Notes: a model not told the origin generated them from the letters alone. Shown: positions 45,645 through 57,379, counted from the stretch's first letter. The stretch is DNA of 64,000 nucleotides from Salinisphaera sp. UBA1666 (GCA_002320455.1 DCKU01000028.1:1-64000), one strand, 5' to 3'. Translations and numbers: made by a program.

Positions 45645-47194
45645 CGACTGAAGTGGGCCTTGGCTTCGTAGAGCGTATCAAGCGTGATTTCCGAAAGCGC
45701 CTGCTCGCGGGCGTAGGCTTCGGTGTTGCGTCGTGCCTTGCCGCGTACGAAAAACGGAATCTTTTTCAGCTCGGCTGAGGCCTCGGAGGCCCAGGCCGGG
45801 CCGTCGTTGTCTGCCGCCCGGGCTTCGGCCGCGTGACGCACCTCACCCTCGGCCGCCAGATGCGAGGCCACGGCATCGTCGTGAAACTCGAAGTCCTCGC
45901 GGAACATGCCCAACAAGTGCTCTTCCAGGCCCATCACCAACGGATGGACCCAGGTATCAAAAATGACGTTGGCCCCTTCAAAACCTACCTGGGGCGAATA
46001 ACGCGCCGGGCAGTCCTGTACGTGAAAAGGCGCCGAAATCACGGCACAGCCAATGCCACGCCGCTTGGCGATATGGCGCTCCATCTGGGTGCCCAGCACC
46101 AGCTCGGGCGCGGCGGCCTCGATGGCGCGCTCTACGTCCAGATAGTCGTCGGTGATCAGCGCTTCCAGGCCGTGTGCTTTGGCAGCTTCCCGCACCGGGC
46201 GGGCCAGCTCGCGGCTGTAGGTGCCAAGCCCGACGAGTTCGAAGCCCAGTTCTTCGACAGCGATGCGTGCGGCGGCGACGGCGTGGGTGCCGTCACCGAA
46301 GACGAAGACTCGTTTGCCGGTGAGATAGGTGGAATCCACCGAGCGCGAATACCAGGGCAGGCGTGACTGGCTATCGGCGACGATATGTGACACGTCGATG
46401 CCGGTCAGCGCGCCGATTTCCCGTGCGAAATCGCTGATCGCCCCGATGCCGATCGGCACCGTCTTGATCGTGGGCATCCGGAACGTGCGCTCTAGTCAGC
46501 TACAGGCGGTTTTCGCTACTTCCGGATAGAGGCAGATGTTGAAATCGGCCTCCGGAATGGTCAGCAGATCGTGCGGAGACGCCCCTTCAGGCGCTATCAG
46601 ATGGACATCCACGCCGATCAGCGTCAGCAGGCGCTCGATCTCGATGATGTCGTCGCGAGAGCGAAACGCCAGCGCGCAGGGGCCCAGAACGTTGGCTTTG
46701 GGGCGCCGGTCGGTCGGCATCTCGCGCATCGGCGTGCCCGGCTCGGGCGCCTGGGCTGCCAGCAGGCCGCGAATCATCTTGTAAAAGGTCTCTGCCGCGC
46801 CCCAGTTCTCTTTTTTGGAATACGCCGGCAGTTCCAGTGGAATAACGGCACAGCCCAGATCCATGCCTTCGGCCAGTGCGCCGGGTTGGTCCTGAATCAG
46901 CTCGGCGGTACAGGACTCACCGGCCAGCAGGACCTGCGGTTTGTAGCGCTCGGCGGCCTCGGCCAGCGTACGCGTGACGAGATTGGCCGTATCCGCGCCC
47001 AGGTCACGCGCCTGGAACGTGGTATAGGTCACCGGCGGGCGACGATCGCGGCGCTCGATCATGGTGAACAGGAGATCGGCATAGGTATCGCCCTGCGGCG
47101 CATGCAGCACGAAGTGCACGTCGCGCATGGCAGTGGCGATGCGCATGGCGCCCACGTGTGGCGGGCCTTCGTATGTCCAGAGCGAGAGCTTCAT
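45641..47194 (-). pseudogene. bchB: DPOR subunit BchB, in-frame TGA at codon 233
   Basis: NifK-like subunit of DPOR. ATG 47194 gives [19 protein letters not shown] and a clean family sequence to [15 protein letters not shown], then TGA at 46498-46496. The same frame continues [19 protein letters not shown] and runs to TGA 45641. Family members have a Trp at the stop position (WLKRTF-like), so one G-to-A change in TGG explains it. Full length would be 517 aa; as written there are a 232-residue fragment and a possible 278-aa downstream fragment. Adjacent to bchN with no gap; ATGA with bchH. Confidence 0.92.
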
Positions 47195-48981
<1,787 letters not shown>

Positions 48982-49210
48982 GCTCCCGCGCGTGCCGCCC
49001 TTATTGAATGGATAAAGGGTGGCGCGGATCCGGTGCTTTCGCGACCCGGATCTCGTCAATTGAGACTAGGCCCGGCTCAACGGGCTGTCAACGTAAGTGC
49101 TTGCAGTATACAACCGGCCTGTAATCAGTCGATTAGGGCGATTTGCATGACATGCCCACTGCGACGCGTTGGCGTTGACCCCGCCCACTGGCCCGCCTAA
49201 CTTGCGCGCT
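48982..49210. promoter_or_regulatory. Divergent bchF/bchG intergenic region
   Basis: A 229-bp region that must hold promoters for both the bchF superoperon and bchG. It contains a GATCCGG...CCGGATC inverted repeat (about 49027-49052) in the bchF leader. I looked for TGT-N12-ACA repressor palindromes of the PpsR/CrtJ type and found no exact match. Confidence 0.4.
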
Positions 49211-50086
49211 ATGATCATTCCTCGTCCTGCCGACGTGCTCGAGCTCGTCAAACCGCTTACATGGTTCGCGCCGATGTGGGCTTATGCCTGCGGTGTCGTG
49301 TCCTCGGGGGCATCGATAGCAGCGCATCCGAGCGGGCTTGTCCTGGGTGTGCTGCTGGCTGGCCCCTTGCTCTGTGCCAGTTCGCAGGCGGTCAACGACT
49401 GGCAGGACCGACACGTCGATGCCCTCAACCAGCCCGAGCGGCCCGTGCCGTCGGGCCGGGTGCCGCCGGTTTGGGCCGCAGCCATCGCGATAGGTCTCAG
49501 TGTGGCAAGCCTCGTGCTGGCGTTCTGGTTGGGCCTGTGGGTGGCCGGTGCTGCCGCCGTGGGCCTTTCGCTGTCGTGGGCCTACAGCACGCCGCCCGCC
49601 CGTCTGAAGCGCAACGGCTGGTATGGCAATGCTGCGGTGGCGGTGTCGTACGAGGGCTTGGCCTGGTTCGCGGGCGCTGCTGTGATGGTTGGCGGCTATC
49701 CCGGCCAGGCCGTGGTATGGCTTGCCGTGTTCTATAGCGTGGGTGCCCACGGCATCATGACGCTCAACGATTTCAAGGCCGTGGCAGGCGATCGGGCGAT
49801 GGGTGTGGCTTCACTGCCGGCGCGCTATGGCGTGAGGCCGGCTGCCTTGATTGCCTGCGCGACCATGGCGGGCGCCCAAGCCGTGGTGGTGGCCATGCTC
49901 TGGGCCTGGGGCCACGGGGCCTACGCCGTTGCCGTGGCGGTGTTGTTGCTCGCCCAGGGCGGGCTCATGATCCGTTTTCTGGCTCATCCGGTCGAGCGCG
50001 CGCCCTGGTATAACGCGACCGGTACCAGCCTCTATGTCATCGGCATGATGATCGCCGCCGTGGCCGTGCGCGGGACGGCATCATGA
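49211..50086 (+). CDS. bchG: Bacteriochlorophyll synthase BchG
   Basis: UbiA-family prenyltransferase that esterifies bacteriochlorophyllide a with geranylgeranyl diphosphate. The 291-aa product has the first Asp-rich motif NDWQDRHVDALNQPERPVPSG and the second NDFKAVAGDRAMGVASLP. An upstream start at 49169 is possible, but MIIPRPADVLELVKPLTWFAPMW is the family N-terminus. ATGA overlap with the next gene. Confidence 0.94.
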   Translation: MIIPRPADVLELVKPLTWFAPMWAYACGVVSSGASIAAHPSGLVLGVLLAGPLLCASSQAVNDWQDRHVDALNQPERPVPSGRVPPVWAAAIAIGLSVASLVLAFWLGLWVAGAAAVGLSLSWAYSTPPARLKRNGWYGNAAVAVSYEGLAWFAGAAVMVGGYPGQAVVWLAVFYSVGAHGIMTLNDFKAVAGDRAMGVASLPARYGVRPAALIACATMAGAQAVVVAMLWAWGHGAYAVAVAVLLLAQGGLMIRFLAHPVERAPWYNATGTSLYVIGMMIAAVAVRGTAS

Positions 50087-51381
50087 GTTCCGGGCACACG
50101 ATGCGCGCGCTCTCTTGGCTGGCGATCATACGCCTGGGGTTGGTTCAGAGCGGACTGGGGGCGATCGTCGTTCTGACCACATCCACGCTCAACCGCGTGA
50201 TGGTGATCGAACTCGGCTTGCCGGCGGTGTTGCCGGGCGTCCTCGTCGGGCTGCACTACGGCGTACAGCTGGCTCGGCCACGATTTGGCTACGGCTCGGA
50301 TCGCAGTCGGCGACGCACCCGTTGGATCGTCGCCGGCATGGGCGTGCTCGGGCTCGGCGCGGTCGGTGCTGCGCTGGCCGTGTGGGTAATGAGTGAAGCA
50401 CTCTGGGCAGGAATCGCGCTGGCGCTCGTGGCGTTCATGGCGATTGGCGGCGGGGTGGGCGCCTCGGGCACCGCGCTGCTTGCGCTCATAGCCGCCCGCG
50501 TGGCCCCGGCGCGACGGGGTGCAGCGGCGGCAACGGTCTGGTTGATGATGATCATCGGCATTATCGTGACCGCGGGCGTGGCCGGCGCGCTGCTCGAGCC
50601 GTTTTCTTACGCGCGGCTGTTTTGGGTCGCAAGCGCAGTTGCCGGTACGGCGTTCGTGCTTGCGCTCGTGGCGGTCGCTGGTATCGATGCCGGCGTCGAT
50701 TCGACAGGGCCAGCGCGCAGCGCCGGCTCGTTCGCCGATGCGCTTCGCGCGGCCTGGGCGGACCCGCAGGCACGGCTGTTCACGATTTTCGTGTTTGTGG
50801 CCATGTTGGCCTACAGCATGCAGGACCTGATTCTGGAGCCGTTCGCCGGCCCGGTGTTCGGTCTGTCGGCCGGCGCCACCACCCAGCTTACCGGCGTACA
50901 ACACGGCGGCGTGTTAACGGGCATGCTGCTTGTCGGGCTGCTGGCCAGCGGCGTCGTCCTGCCGAGGCTCGGCACGCTATGCGGCTGGGCTGTAGGGGGG
51001 TGTATCGCCTCGGCGATCGCGCTGGTCGGTTTGGTCGGTGCGGGCTTGAACGGCCCGCCTTGGCCGATAGAAGCCACGGTGTTCGTCCTGGGGCTGGCCA
51101 ACGGCGGCTTCGCCGTCGCGGCGATCGCGCTGATGATGAGTCTGGCCGGGGACGGCGCGGGGCAAGACGGTCGGGGTACGCGGGTGGGGCTATGGGGCGC
51201 GGCCCAGGCCATCGCCTTCGGTGTCGGCGGGCTGGCGGGCACCGTTGGAGTGGATACGCTCACCGCGCAGCTGGCCTCATCCGCGCTTGCCTATGCGCTC
51301 GTATTCGCGATTCAGGCCGTGCTCTTTCTGATGGCCGGTGCGCTCATGCTAAGAATAGAGCCTATGGGCCAGGCGCAATGA
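50083..51381 (+). CDS. PucC/BCD-family membrane protein next to bchG
   Basis: A 432-aa, roughly 12-helix MFS-type protein (MRALSWLAIIRLGLVQSGLGAIVVLTTSTLNRVM, FAMLAYSMQDLILEPFAG) of the same family as LhaA. It holds the classic position between bchG and bchP. Members are thought to deliver or handle (bacterio)chlorophyll during antenna assembly. It is intact and could in principle partly cover for the damaged lhaA. Confidence 0.9.
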   Translation: MSSGHTMRALSWLAIIRLGLVQSGLGAIVVLTTSTLNRVMVIELGLPAVLPGVLVGLHYGVQLARPRFGYGSDRSRRRTRWIVAGMGVLGLGAVGAALAVWVMSEALWAGIALALVAFMAIGGGVGASGTALLALIAARVAPARRGAAAATVWLMMIIGIIVTAGVAGALLEPFSYARLFWVASAVAGTAFVLALVAVAGIDAGVDSTGPARSAGSFADALRAAWADPQARLFTIFVFVAMLAYSMQDLILEPFAGPVFGLSAGATTQLTGVQHGGVLTGMLLVGLLASGVVLPRLGTLCGWAVGGCIASAIALVGLVGAGLNGPPWPIEATVFVLGLANGGFAVAAIALMMSLAGDGAGQDGRGTRVGLWGAAQAIAFGVGGLAGTVGVDTLTAQLASSALAYALVFAIQAVLFLMAGALMLRIEPMGQAQ

Positions 51382-51397
51382 CGGTGCGGGAACTCCG

Positions 51398-52603
51398 ATG
51401 AGCGAAAACGAGACGACTTACGATATCGCGGTCATCGGCGGCGGCCCGGCCGGTGCCATCGCGGCCTGGGAGGCGGCACGCCAAGGCAAGACAACCCTGC
51501 TGCTGGATCGTGGCGGGCGAATCAAGCCCTGCGGCGGGGCGATCCCGCCGCGTGCCTTTGAGGAGTTCGAGCTTCCGGACAGCCTTCTGGCGGCTCGCGC
51601 CAATTGCGCGCGCATGATCTCGCCCGAGGGCCGAGAAGTCGACATGCCGATCAACGGATATGTCGGCATGGTGGATCGTGAGCATTTCGACGAGTGGCTG
51701 CGCGAGCGGGCCGAGACCGCCGGGGCGAAACGTGCCACCGGGCGTTTCATGCGGATCACCCGTCGCGACGACGGCCGGGTGGATATTGCGTATCGCGCCC
51801 GTGCGGCCACACGCGACATGCCCGAGACCACCGTCGTCGCCCGCGCGGTTGTCGGCGCAGATGGCGCGCGCTCGAGCGTGGCGCGCCAGACCATCGCCGG
51901 GGCCGAAGATATCCCGTTCGTCGCGGCCTATCACGAGATCGTCGCCTCGCCGCCCGCCGGTACCGCGGGCTTCGACGGTGCACGTTGCGATGTGTACTAC
52001 CAGGGCAAGCTGTCGCCGGATTTCTATGCCTGGGTGTTTCCGCACGGCGAGCAGACAAGCGTCGGCGTGGGCACCGCGATCAAGGGTTTTTCCATGCGCC
52101 AGGCCATCGAAGACCTGCGCGCGAGCACCGGCATGGCCGAGTCGACCACGATCCGCCGCGAGGGCGCGCCCATCCCACTCAAGCCGCTCAAGCGCTGGGA
52201 CGACGGGCACAACGTGGTACTGGCCGGCGACGCCGCCGGCGGTGTGGCGCCGGCCTCGGGCGAGGGCATCTATTACGCGCTGCTGTCGGGCCGGCTGGCC
52301 GCGGAGGCCGTGATCGCGTTCTGCGAGACCGGTCAGGTCAAACAGCTCGCTCGCGCCCGCAAGCGCTTTATGCGCGCGCACGGACGGGTGTTTTGGATTC
52401 TGCGTCAGATGCAACGCTTCTGGTATATCAACGACAAGCGACGCGAGCGGTTCGTCAATATCTGTCGCGACCCGGACGTTCAACACCTGACGTGGGAGGC
52501 CTATATGCACAAGCGGCTGGTCAAGGCCCGGCCGCTCGCGCATTTTCGTATCTTCTGCAAAGACATGGGACATCTTCTGGGGCTGGTATCGAGCCATCGA
52601 TGA
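51398..52603 (+). CDS. bchP: Geranylgeranyl bacteriochlorophyll reductase BchP
   Basis: FAD enzyme reducing the geranylgeranyl tail to phytyl. The 401-aa protein has DIAVIGGGPAGAIAAWEAAR at the N-terminus, CGGAIPPRAFEEF, and GDAAGGVAPASGEGIYYAL. It is the last gene of the PGC; its TGA overlaps the ccmA start as ATGA, tying the cluster to the cytochrome c maturation operon. Confidence 0.95.
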   Translation: MSENETTYDIAVIGGGPAGAIAAWEAARQGKTTLLLDRGGRIKPCGGAIPPRAFEEFELPDSLLAARANCARMISPEGREVDMPINGYVGMVDREHFDEWLRERAETAGAKRATGRFMRITRRDDGRVDIAYRARAATRDMPETTVVARAVVGADGARSSVARQTIAGAEDIPFVAAYHEIVASPPAGTAGFDGARCDVYYQGKLSPDFYAWVFPHGEQTSVGVGTAIKGFSMRQAIEDLRASTGMAESTTIRREGAPIPLKPLKRWDDGHNVVLAGDAAGGVAPASGEGIYYALLSGRLAAEAVIAFCETGQVKQLARARKRFMRAHGRVFWILRQMQRFWYINDKRRERFVNICRDPDVQHLTWEAYMHKRLVKARPLAHFRIFCKDMGHLLGLVSSHR

Positions 52604-53211
52604 CAAGCCGTCTGGAGATTGACGCGCTGGTATGCGGGCACGCCGAGCGCGCGTTGTTCGCTCCGCTGACGGCGACCCTGGCCGCCGGAGATATCGTGCG
52701 CGTGGCCGGCGATAACGGCGCCGGCAAGACGACGCTGCTGCGTACCCTGGCGGGGCTTCTAACGCCGTTGTCGGGCACGTTTCGTTGGTCCACTGACGGC
52801 AGGGCATCGCGAGCGGGACTGGGTTTCATCGATCACGATAACGCCTTGTCGCCGGTTCTCACGCCGGTCGAAAACCTGAGCGCTGTCCTCCGATTGCACC
52901 GAAATACGAGCGGCGTCGATGAATTCCAAATCGTGCATACCCTGGCCGCCCTGGGGCTCAAGCGGGTGGCGCATAAGCCGTGCCGCGCGCTGTCGGCGGG
53001 TCAGAAACGCCGTACCGCACTGGCGCGTCTATGGCTCGCGTCCTGTCGCGTCTGGCTGCTGGACGAGCCGGCCGCCGCACTCGATCAGGCGTCCCGCGAG
53101 CGCCTGGCCCGCCAGATGCAAATCATGGCCGACGACGGCGCCGCCATCCTTTACAGCACGCACCAGGCGTTGAACGTGACCGATACACAGGTCATCGAGC
53201 TGAGCCGATGA
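52600..53211 (+). CDS. ccmA: Haem exporter ATPase CcmA
   Basis: ABC ATPase of the CcmABCD complex that releases holo-CcmE. The 203-aa product has Walker A GDNGAGKTTLL, an ABC signature SAGQKRR (LSAGQ), and Walker B VWLLDEPAAALD. ATG 52600 overlaps the bchP stop. Confidence 0.94.
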   Translation: MTSRLEIDALVCGHAERALFAPLTATLAAGDIVRVAGDNGAGKTTLLRTLAGLLTPLSGTFRWSTDGRASRAGLGFIDHDNALSPVLTPVENLSAVLRLHRNTSGVDEFQIVHTLAALGLKRVAHKPCRALSAGQKRRTALARLWLASCRVWLLDEPAAALDQASRERLARQMQIMADDGAAILYSTHQALNVTDTQVIELSR

Positions 53212-53879
53212 CATCGGTTTTTTCTGCGGTGCTCCAGCGTGATCTGACGGTGGCACTGCGTCAGCGCGGCACGTTGGTCCATCACTTGATGTTCTTCGTG
53301 CTGGTCGTGGCGCTGTTTCCGCTGGGCACCAATACCGATGGCACGGTGCTCGTGGCCGTAGCGCCCGCGCTCATCTGGATGGGGGTGCTGTTGTCGGTGT
53401 TGTTGTCGCTGAACGACCTGTTCAAGGCCGACCATGAATACGGCATGTTGACGCAATATCTGATCGCCGATGAGCCGCTGGCGATCATCGTGGCGGCCAA
53501 GGTGCTGGCCTACTGGCTGACCAGCGGTGCGATATTCGTGATCACGGGGCCGGTACTCGTGTTGATGCTGGGTGTGCCGGTGGCGGCGTTGCCGGTGATG
53601 ATTGCTGCACTCGCGCTCGGCACGCCGGTACTCGCGATGATCGGCGCTATCGGCAGCGCGCTGACGCTCAGCCTGCCGCGCGCGGGATTATTGCTGAGTC
53701 TGCTGATCTTTCCGCTGTACGTGCCGGTGCTGATCTTTGGCGCCGGGGCCATGCGTGCTGCGATCGTTGGTTTGCCGGTGGCGGGGGCACTCTATGTGCT
53801 GGGCGCGCTCTGTCTGCTGGCGGTGACGCTGGCCCCGTGGGTGATCGCTGCCGCGCTGCGCGTGGGGCTGGATACATGA
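53208..53879 (+). CDS. ccmB: Haem exporter permease CcmB
   Basis: A six-helix membrane partner of CcmA, 223 aa (MTSVFSAVLQRDLTVALRQRG). It overlaps ccmA by ATGA. A longer open frame starts upstream but lies inside ccmA. Confidence 0.93.
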   Translation: MTSVFSAVLQRDLTVALRQRGTLVHHLMFFVLVVALFPLGTNTDGTVLVAVAPALIWMGVLLSVLLSLNDLFKADHEYGMLTQYLIADEPLAIIVAAKVLAYWLTSGAIFVITGPVLVLMLGVPVAALPVMIAALALGTPVLAMIGAIGSALTLSLPRAGLLLSLLIFPLYVPVLIFGAGAMRAAIVGLPVAGALYVLGALCLLAVTLAPWVIAAALRVGLDT

Positions 53880-53925
53880 TTCGTTCAATCGGCTGGCCAC
53901 GTGACGTGCTAAAAACCCTGTGTAG

Positions 53926-53951
53926 TTGTCCGAGATATACGTTGTCCGAGC
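53926..53951 (+). repeat. 10-bp direct repeat in the ccmB-ccmC gap
   Basis: GTTGTCCGAG occurs at 53926-53935 and 53942-53951, 16 bp apart, in the 160-bp gap that is the only sizeable break in the ccm operon. It may be a protein-binding site near an internal promoter; nothing more can be shown. Confidence 0.4.
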
Positions 53952-54039
53952 CCACGACAGGCTCTAGCATTGAATTGCGAAACGCGGGGCACCGGTGGTC
54001 TCGTCGCTCGTGCGACAAGCAATCGAGGAGTCGGGTGTC

Positions 54040-54792
54040 ATGACGGGAACGGGGTTCAAGCGATGGTTCCATCGTTTCGGCTCGTTGCCGTATTTCTACG
54101 ACGTGAGCGCGCGCTGGGCGGTCTGGCTGGCGGTGCCGGCCGTTGTGCTCATCGGTTATGCGCTGGTCGCCGGCCTATTCGTTGTGCCGCCGGACTATCA
54201 GCAGGGTGATGTGTTTCGCATCATCTATATCCACGTGCCCAGCGCTTGGCTGTCGCTGTTCGGTTATACGGCCATGGCCGTGGCCGGTGTCGTCGCTCTC
54301 GTCTGGCGTCTAAAGATTGCCGAGATCTTCATCGTTGCCGCGGCACCCGTGGGCGCGTCGTTTACGTTTCTGGCGCTGGTGACCGGGGCCATCTGGGGCG
54401 AGCCGACCTGGGGCACCTACTGGGTCTGGGACGCGCGCCTGACGTCCGAGCTGATCCTGTTATTTCTCTATCTCGGAGTGATTGCCCTGCATCAAGCGAT
54501 CGAGTCGCCTCGCACGGCCGCGCGTGCTTGTGCGCTGTTGTCGATCGTAGGCGTGATCAACGTGCCGATCATTCACTATTCCGTGGTCTGGTGGACCACG
54601 CTACACCAGGGTTCGACGGTCAGCCTGACGGGCGGCTCCAAGATGGATGCCGACATGCTCTGGCCGCTTCTGGCCGGGGCGTTGGGCTTCACGTTTCTGT
54701 TCGGCTGGCTCACGCTCTGGGGTATGCGTGTGCAACTGCTTTGGCGAGAGCGGCGTAGCCGCTGGGTAATGAAAAGGATTACGCATGGCTGA
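54040..54792 (+). CDS. ccmC: Haem handling protein CcmC
   Basis: Membrane protein presenting haem to CcmE. The 250-aa product has the WWD-type periplasmic motif (GTYWVWDARLTSELIL) and His flanking it (YIHVPSAW, IIHYSVVWW). ATG 54040 follows GAGGAG by 9 nt; upstream in-frame starts lie in the gap. Confidence 0.95.
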   Translation: MTGTGFKRWFHRFGSLPYFYDVSARWAVWLAVPAVVLIGYALVAGLFVVPPDYQQGDVFRIIYIHVPSAWLSLFGYTAMAVAGVVALVWRLKIAEIFIVAAAPVGASFTFLALVTGAIWGEPTWGTYWVWDARLTSELILLFLYLGVIALHQAIESPRTAARACALLSIVGVINVPIIHYSVVWWTTLHQGSTVSLTGGSKMDADMLWPLLAGALGFTFLFGWLTLWGMRVQLLWRERRSRWVMKRITHG

Positions 54793-54949
54793 GCCGGTAT
54801 CGTTCTGGGCGATGGGCGGCTATGCCAGCTACGTCTGGTCGGCTTACGGTATTGCCGCCGTGGTGATCGTGGCCAATATTGCGGTTCCGTTTGTCCGACA
54901 TCGCGCACTGTTGCGCCGTATCCGACGCGAGGAGTTCATCGATGACTAG
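54785..54949 (+). CDS. ccmD: CcmD
   Basis: A 54-aa single-span protein, M-A-E-P-V-S-F-W-A-M-G-G-Y-A-S-Y-V-W, with one helix and a basic tail (RHRALLRRIRREEF). CcmD is needed to release holo-CcmE from CcmABC. It overlaps ccmC and ccmE by 8 nt each. Confidence 0.92.
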   Translation: MAEPVSFWAMGGYASYVWSAYGIAAVVIVANIAVPFVRHRALLRRIRREEFIDD

Positions 54950-55406
54950 AACCCGCAGGCGGCGCCTGCTGCTGGTGGGCAGTCTTCTCGTGGGCCTGGG
55001 CGGCGCCGCTGCGCTGATGCTGACGGCCTTCAAGCAAGACGTGCTGTATTTCCACGAACCCAGTGCGATCGCCGCCGGCGATGTGCCGATCAACACCCGC
55101 TTTCGCATTGGCGGTCTGGTGGCCGCGGGCTCGGTCAACCGGCCCGGCGACGGGCTTTCGGTCAACTTCAAGATTTCCGATTGTGCGGCTACGGTCCCGG
55201 TGCGTTATCGCGGCACGCTGCCGGACCTGTTTCGCGAAGGCCAGGGGGTGATTGCCTACGGCAAGCTGGATGCCGCAGGCGAGTTCGAGGCCGACCAGAT
55301 CCTGGCAAAACACGATTCTAGTTATATGTCGCCCGATACGGCCCGAGCGCTCAAGGCCGGCACGGCTGATGCCTGTATGCCGGCCAACATGCAGGCCGCA
55401 CGATGA
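54942..55406 (+). CDS. ccmE: Periplasmic haem chaperone CcmE
   Basis: A 154-aa protein: basic N-terminus, one membrane anchor, an OB-fold domain and the haem-binding His in ILAKHDSSYM. The start ATG 54942 overlaps the ccmD end. Confidence 0.95.
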   Translation: MTRTRRRRLLLVGSLLVGLGGAAALMLTAFKQDVLYFHEPSAIAAGDVPINTRFRIGGLVAAGSVNRPGDGLSVNFKISDCAATVPVRYRGTLPDLFREGQGVIAYGKLDAAGEFEADQILAKHDSSYMSPDTARALKAGTADACMPANMQAAR

Positions 55407-57379
55407 TTCCCGAGCTTGGACATCTGGCGCTGATTTTGGCGCTAGCCATGGCGCTGGTTCAGTCGCTGTGGCCGCTCTACGGGATCGCCGCCAACCGCCC
55501 GGCGTATCAGCAGGTCGCAGCCCCGGCGGCCGTCGGTCATTGTCTGATGCTGGGGCTGGCGTTTCTGGCGCTTGCATGGTCGTTCTACGTCAACGATTTT
55601 TCGGTGACCTACGTCGCCGACAACTCCAACACGAACCTGCCGTGGTTCTACCGCCTGGGCGCCGTCTGGGGCGCTCATGAAGGCTCACTACTGCTCTGGA
55701 TGATGGAGCTGGCGCTCTGGTCGGTCGCCGTCGTCTGCGCCAGCCGCACGCTGCCTCGTGAGGTCGCCTCCACCGTGCTGGCCGTCATGGGGTTGGTCAG
55801 TATCGGCTTTCTACTGTTCACGCTGGCTACATCTAACCCGTTCGCGCGCCAGTTTCCGGCGCCGGCCCAGGGGCGGGATCTCAATCCGCTGCTTCAGGAC
55901 CCGGGGCTGGTCTTCCACCCACCCATGCTCTACATGGGCTACGTCGGCTTTTGTGTAGCGTTTGCGTTTGCGATCACCGCGCTGATCCATGGTCGCGTGG
56001 ATGCGGCCTGGACGCGTTGGACCCGGCCCTGGACGTTGGCGGCCTGGGTGTTTCTGACCATCGGCATCACGCTCGGCAGCTGGTGGGCCTACAACGAGCT
56101 GGGCTGGGGCGGCTGGTGGTTCTGGGACCCGGTCGAAAACGCGTCTTTCATGCCGTGGCTGGTAGGCACGGCGTTGATCCATTCGCTGGCGGTGACCGAA
56201 AAACGCGGGATCTTCCAGAGCTGGACGGTTCTGTTGGCCATCACGGCGTTCGCGTTGTCGTTGCTCGGCACGTTTCTCGTACGTTCGGGCGTGCTCGTGT
56301 CGGTGCATGCGTTTGCGACCGACCCGAGTCGCGGGATCTATATCCTGAGTTTTTTCGCGATCGTGGTCGGCGGTTCGCTGCTGTTATATGCCGCGCGCGC
56401 TTCCAAGTTTGCCGCGGGCACGGAGCCGGTCTCTCCCTTGTCTCGAGAAGGCCTGCTGCTGTTGAACAATCTGTTTTTGGTTGTGGCAGCAGCAGCCGTG
56501 CTGATCGGTACGCTATACCCGATTCTGGCTGACGCGCTGGGTATGGGCCGGTTGTCCGTGGGCCCGCCTTACTTCAACAAAGTGTTCGTGCCCTTGACCG
56601 CGCCGTTAGTGCTGCTGATGGGCGCCGGCGCGGCGATGGCCTGGAAACGAACACGGCCCAATGCCCTGATGTCCCGTCTGTGGACGCCGGCTGTGATCGC
56701 GATCGTGGCGGCCGTTGTCTTGACGGGGCTGACAGTGGGCGTGAGCGGCCTGGCCGCACTGGCCGGCTGTGTTCTAGGAGCGTGGGCGATCGCGACCGCG
56801 TTTGAAGAGCTATGGCGTCGCACCCGTGGCTCGCGCTGGATGTTGCCGCGCCAGGTGCTCGGCATGGCGCTGGCCCATATCGGCGTTGGCGTGTTTGTCA
56901 TTGGCGTGAGCCTAGTGAGTGGCTACGGCGGTGAGCGCGATGTGCGCATGACGCCGGGTGACACCGTGCAATATGCCGGTCACGCCTTCGTGTTTCGCGG
57001 CGTGGACAACGTGCCAGGGCCCAACTATCAGGCGCGCGAGGCGACGTTCGATATCTACAAAAACGATCGTCAGGTCGCGAGCGTGTTTCCAGAAAAGCGC
57101 AAGTACGACCAGAGCGCGCAGCAGATGACCGAGTCCGGCATTTCCTCCGGGCCGTTTGGTGATCTATACGTCTCGCTGGGTGAGCCACTGGCCGACGATG
57201 CATGGACAGTACGTATCTATAACCGACCGTTCGTGCGCTGGATCTGGGCCGGCGGTTTCATCGCGGCTTTTGGCGGCATCCTGGCGCTTTCAGATAAGCG
57301 CTATTGGCGTCGTCGCAGGCGCCGCGCGCGTGCCGGCCGCTCTGACGAAGCGGCCGATGGCCAAGAGGTGACGGCCTGA
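55403..57379 (+). CDS. ccmF: Cytochrome c haem lyase CcmF
   Basis: A 658-aa multi-span membrane protein, core of haem ligation to apocytochromes. It has the WWD domain WGGWWFWDPVENASFMPWL, GAHEGSLLLWM and FHPPMLYMGYVGF. ATGA overlap with ccmE. Confidence 0.96.
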   Translation: MIPELGHLALILALAMALVQSLWPLYGIAANRPAYQQVAAPAAVGHCLMLGLAFLALAWSFYVNDFSVTYVADNSNTNLPWFYRLGAVWGAHEGSLLLWMMELALWSVAVVCASRTLPREVASTVLAVMGLVSIGFLLFTLATSNPFARQFPAPAQGRDLNPLLQDPGLVFHPPMLYMGYVGFCVAFAFAITALIHGRVDAAWTRWTRPWTLAAWVFLTIGITLGSWWAYNELGWGGWWFWDPVENASFMPWLVGTALIHSLAVTEKRGIFQSWTVLLAITAFALSLLGTFLVRSGVLVSVHAFATDPSRGIYILSFFAIVVGGSLLLYAARASKFAAGTEPVSPLSREGLLLLNNLFLVVAAAAVLIGTLYPILADALGMGRLSVGPPYFNKVFVPLTAPLVLLMGAGAAMAWKRTRPNALMSRLWTPAVIAIVAAVVLTGLTVGVSGLAALAGCVLGAWAIATAFEELWRRTRGSRWMLPRQVLGMALAHIGVGVFVIGVSLVSGYGGERDVRMTPGDTVQYAGHAFVFRGVDNVPGPNYQAREATFDIYKNDRQVASVFPEKRKYDQSAQQMTESGISSGPFGDLYVSLGEPLADDAWTVRIYNRPFVRWIWAGGFIAAFGGILALSDKRYWRRRRRRARAGRSDEAADGQEVTA

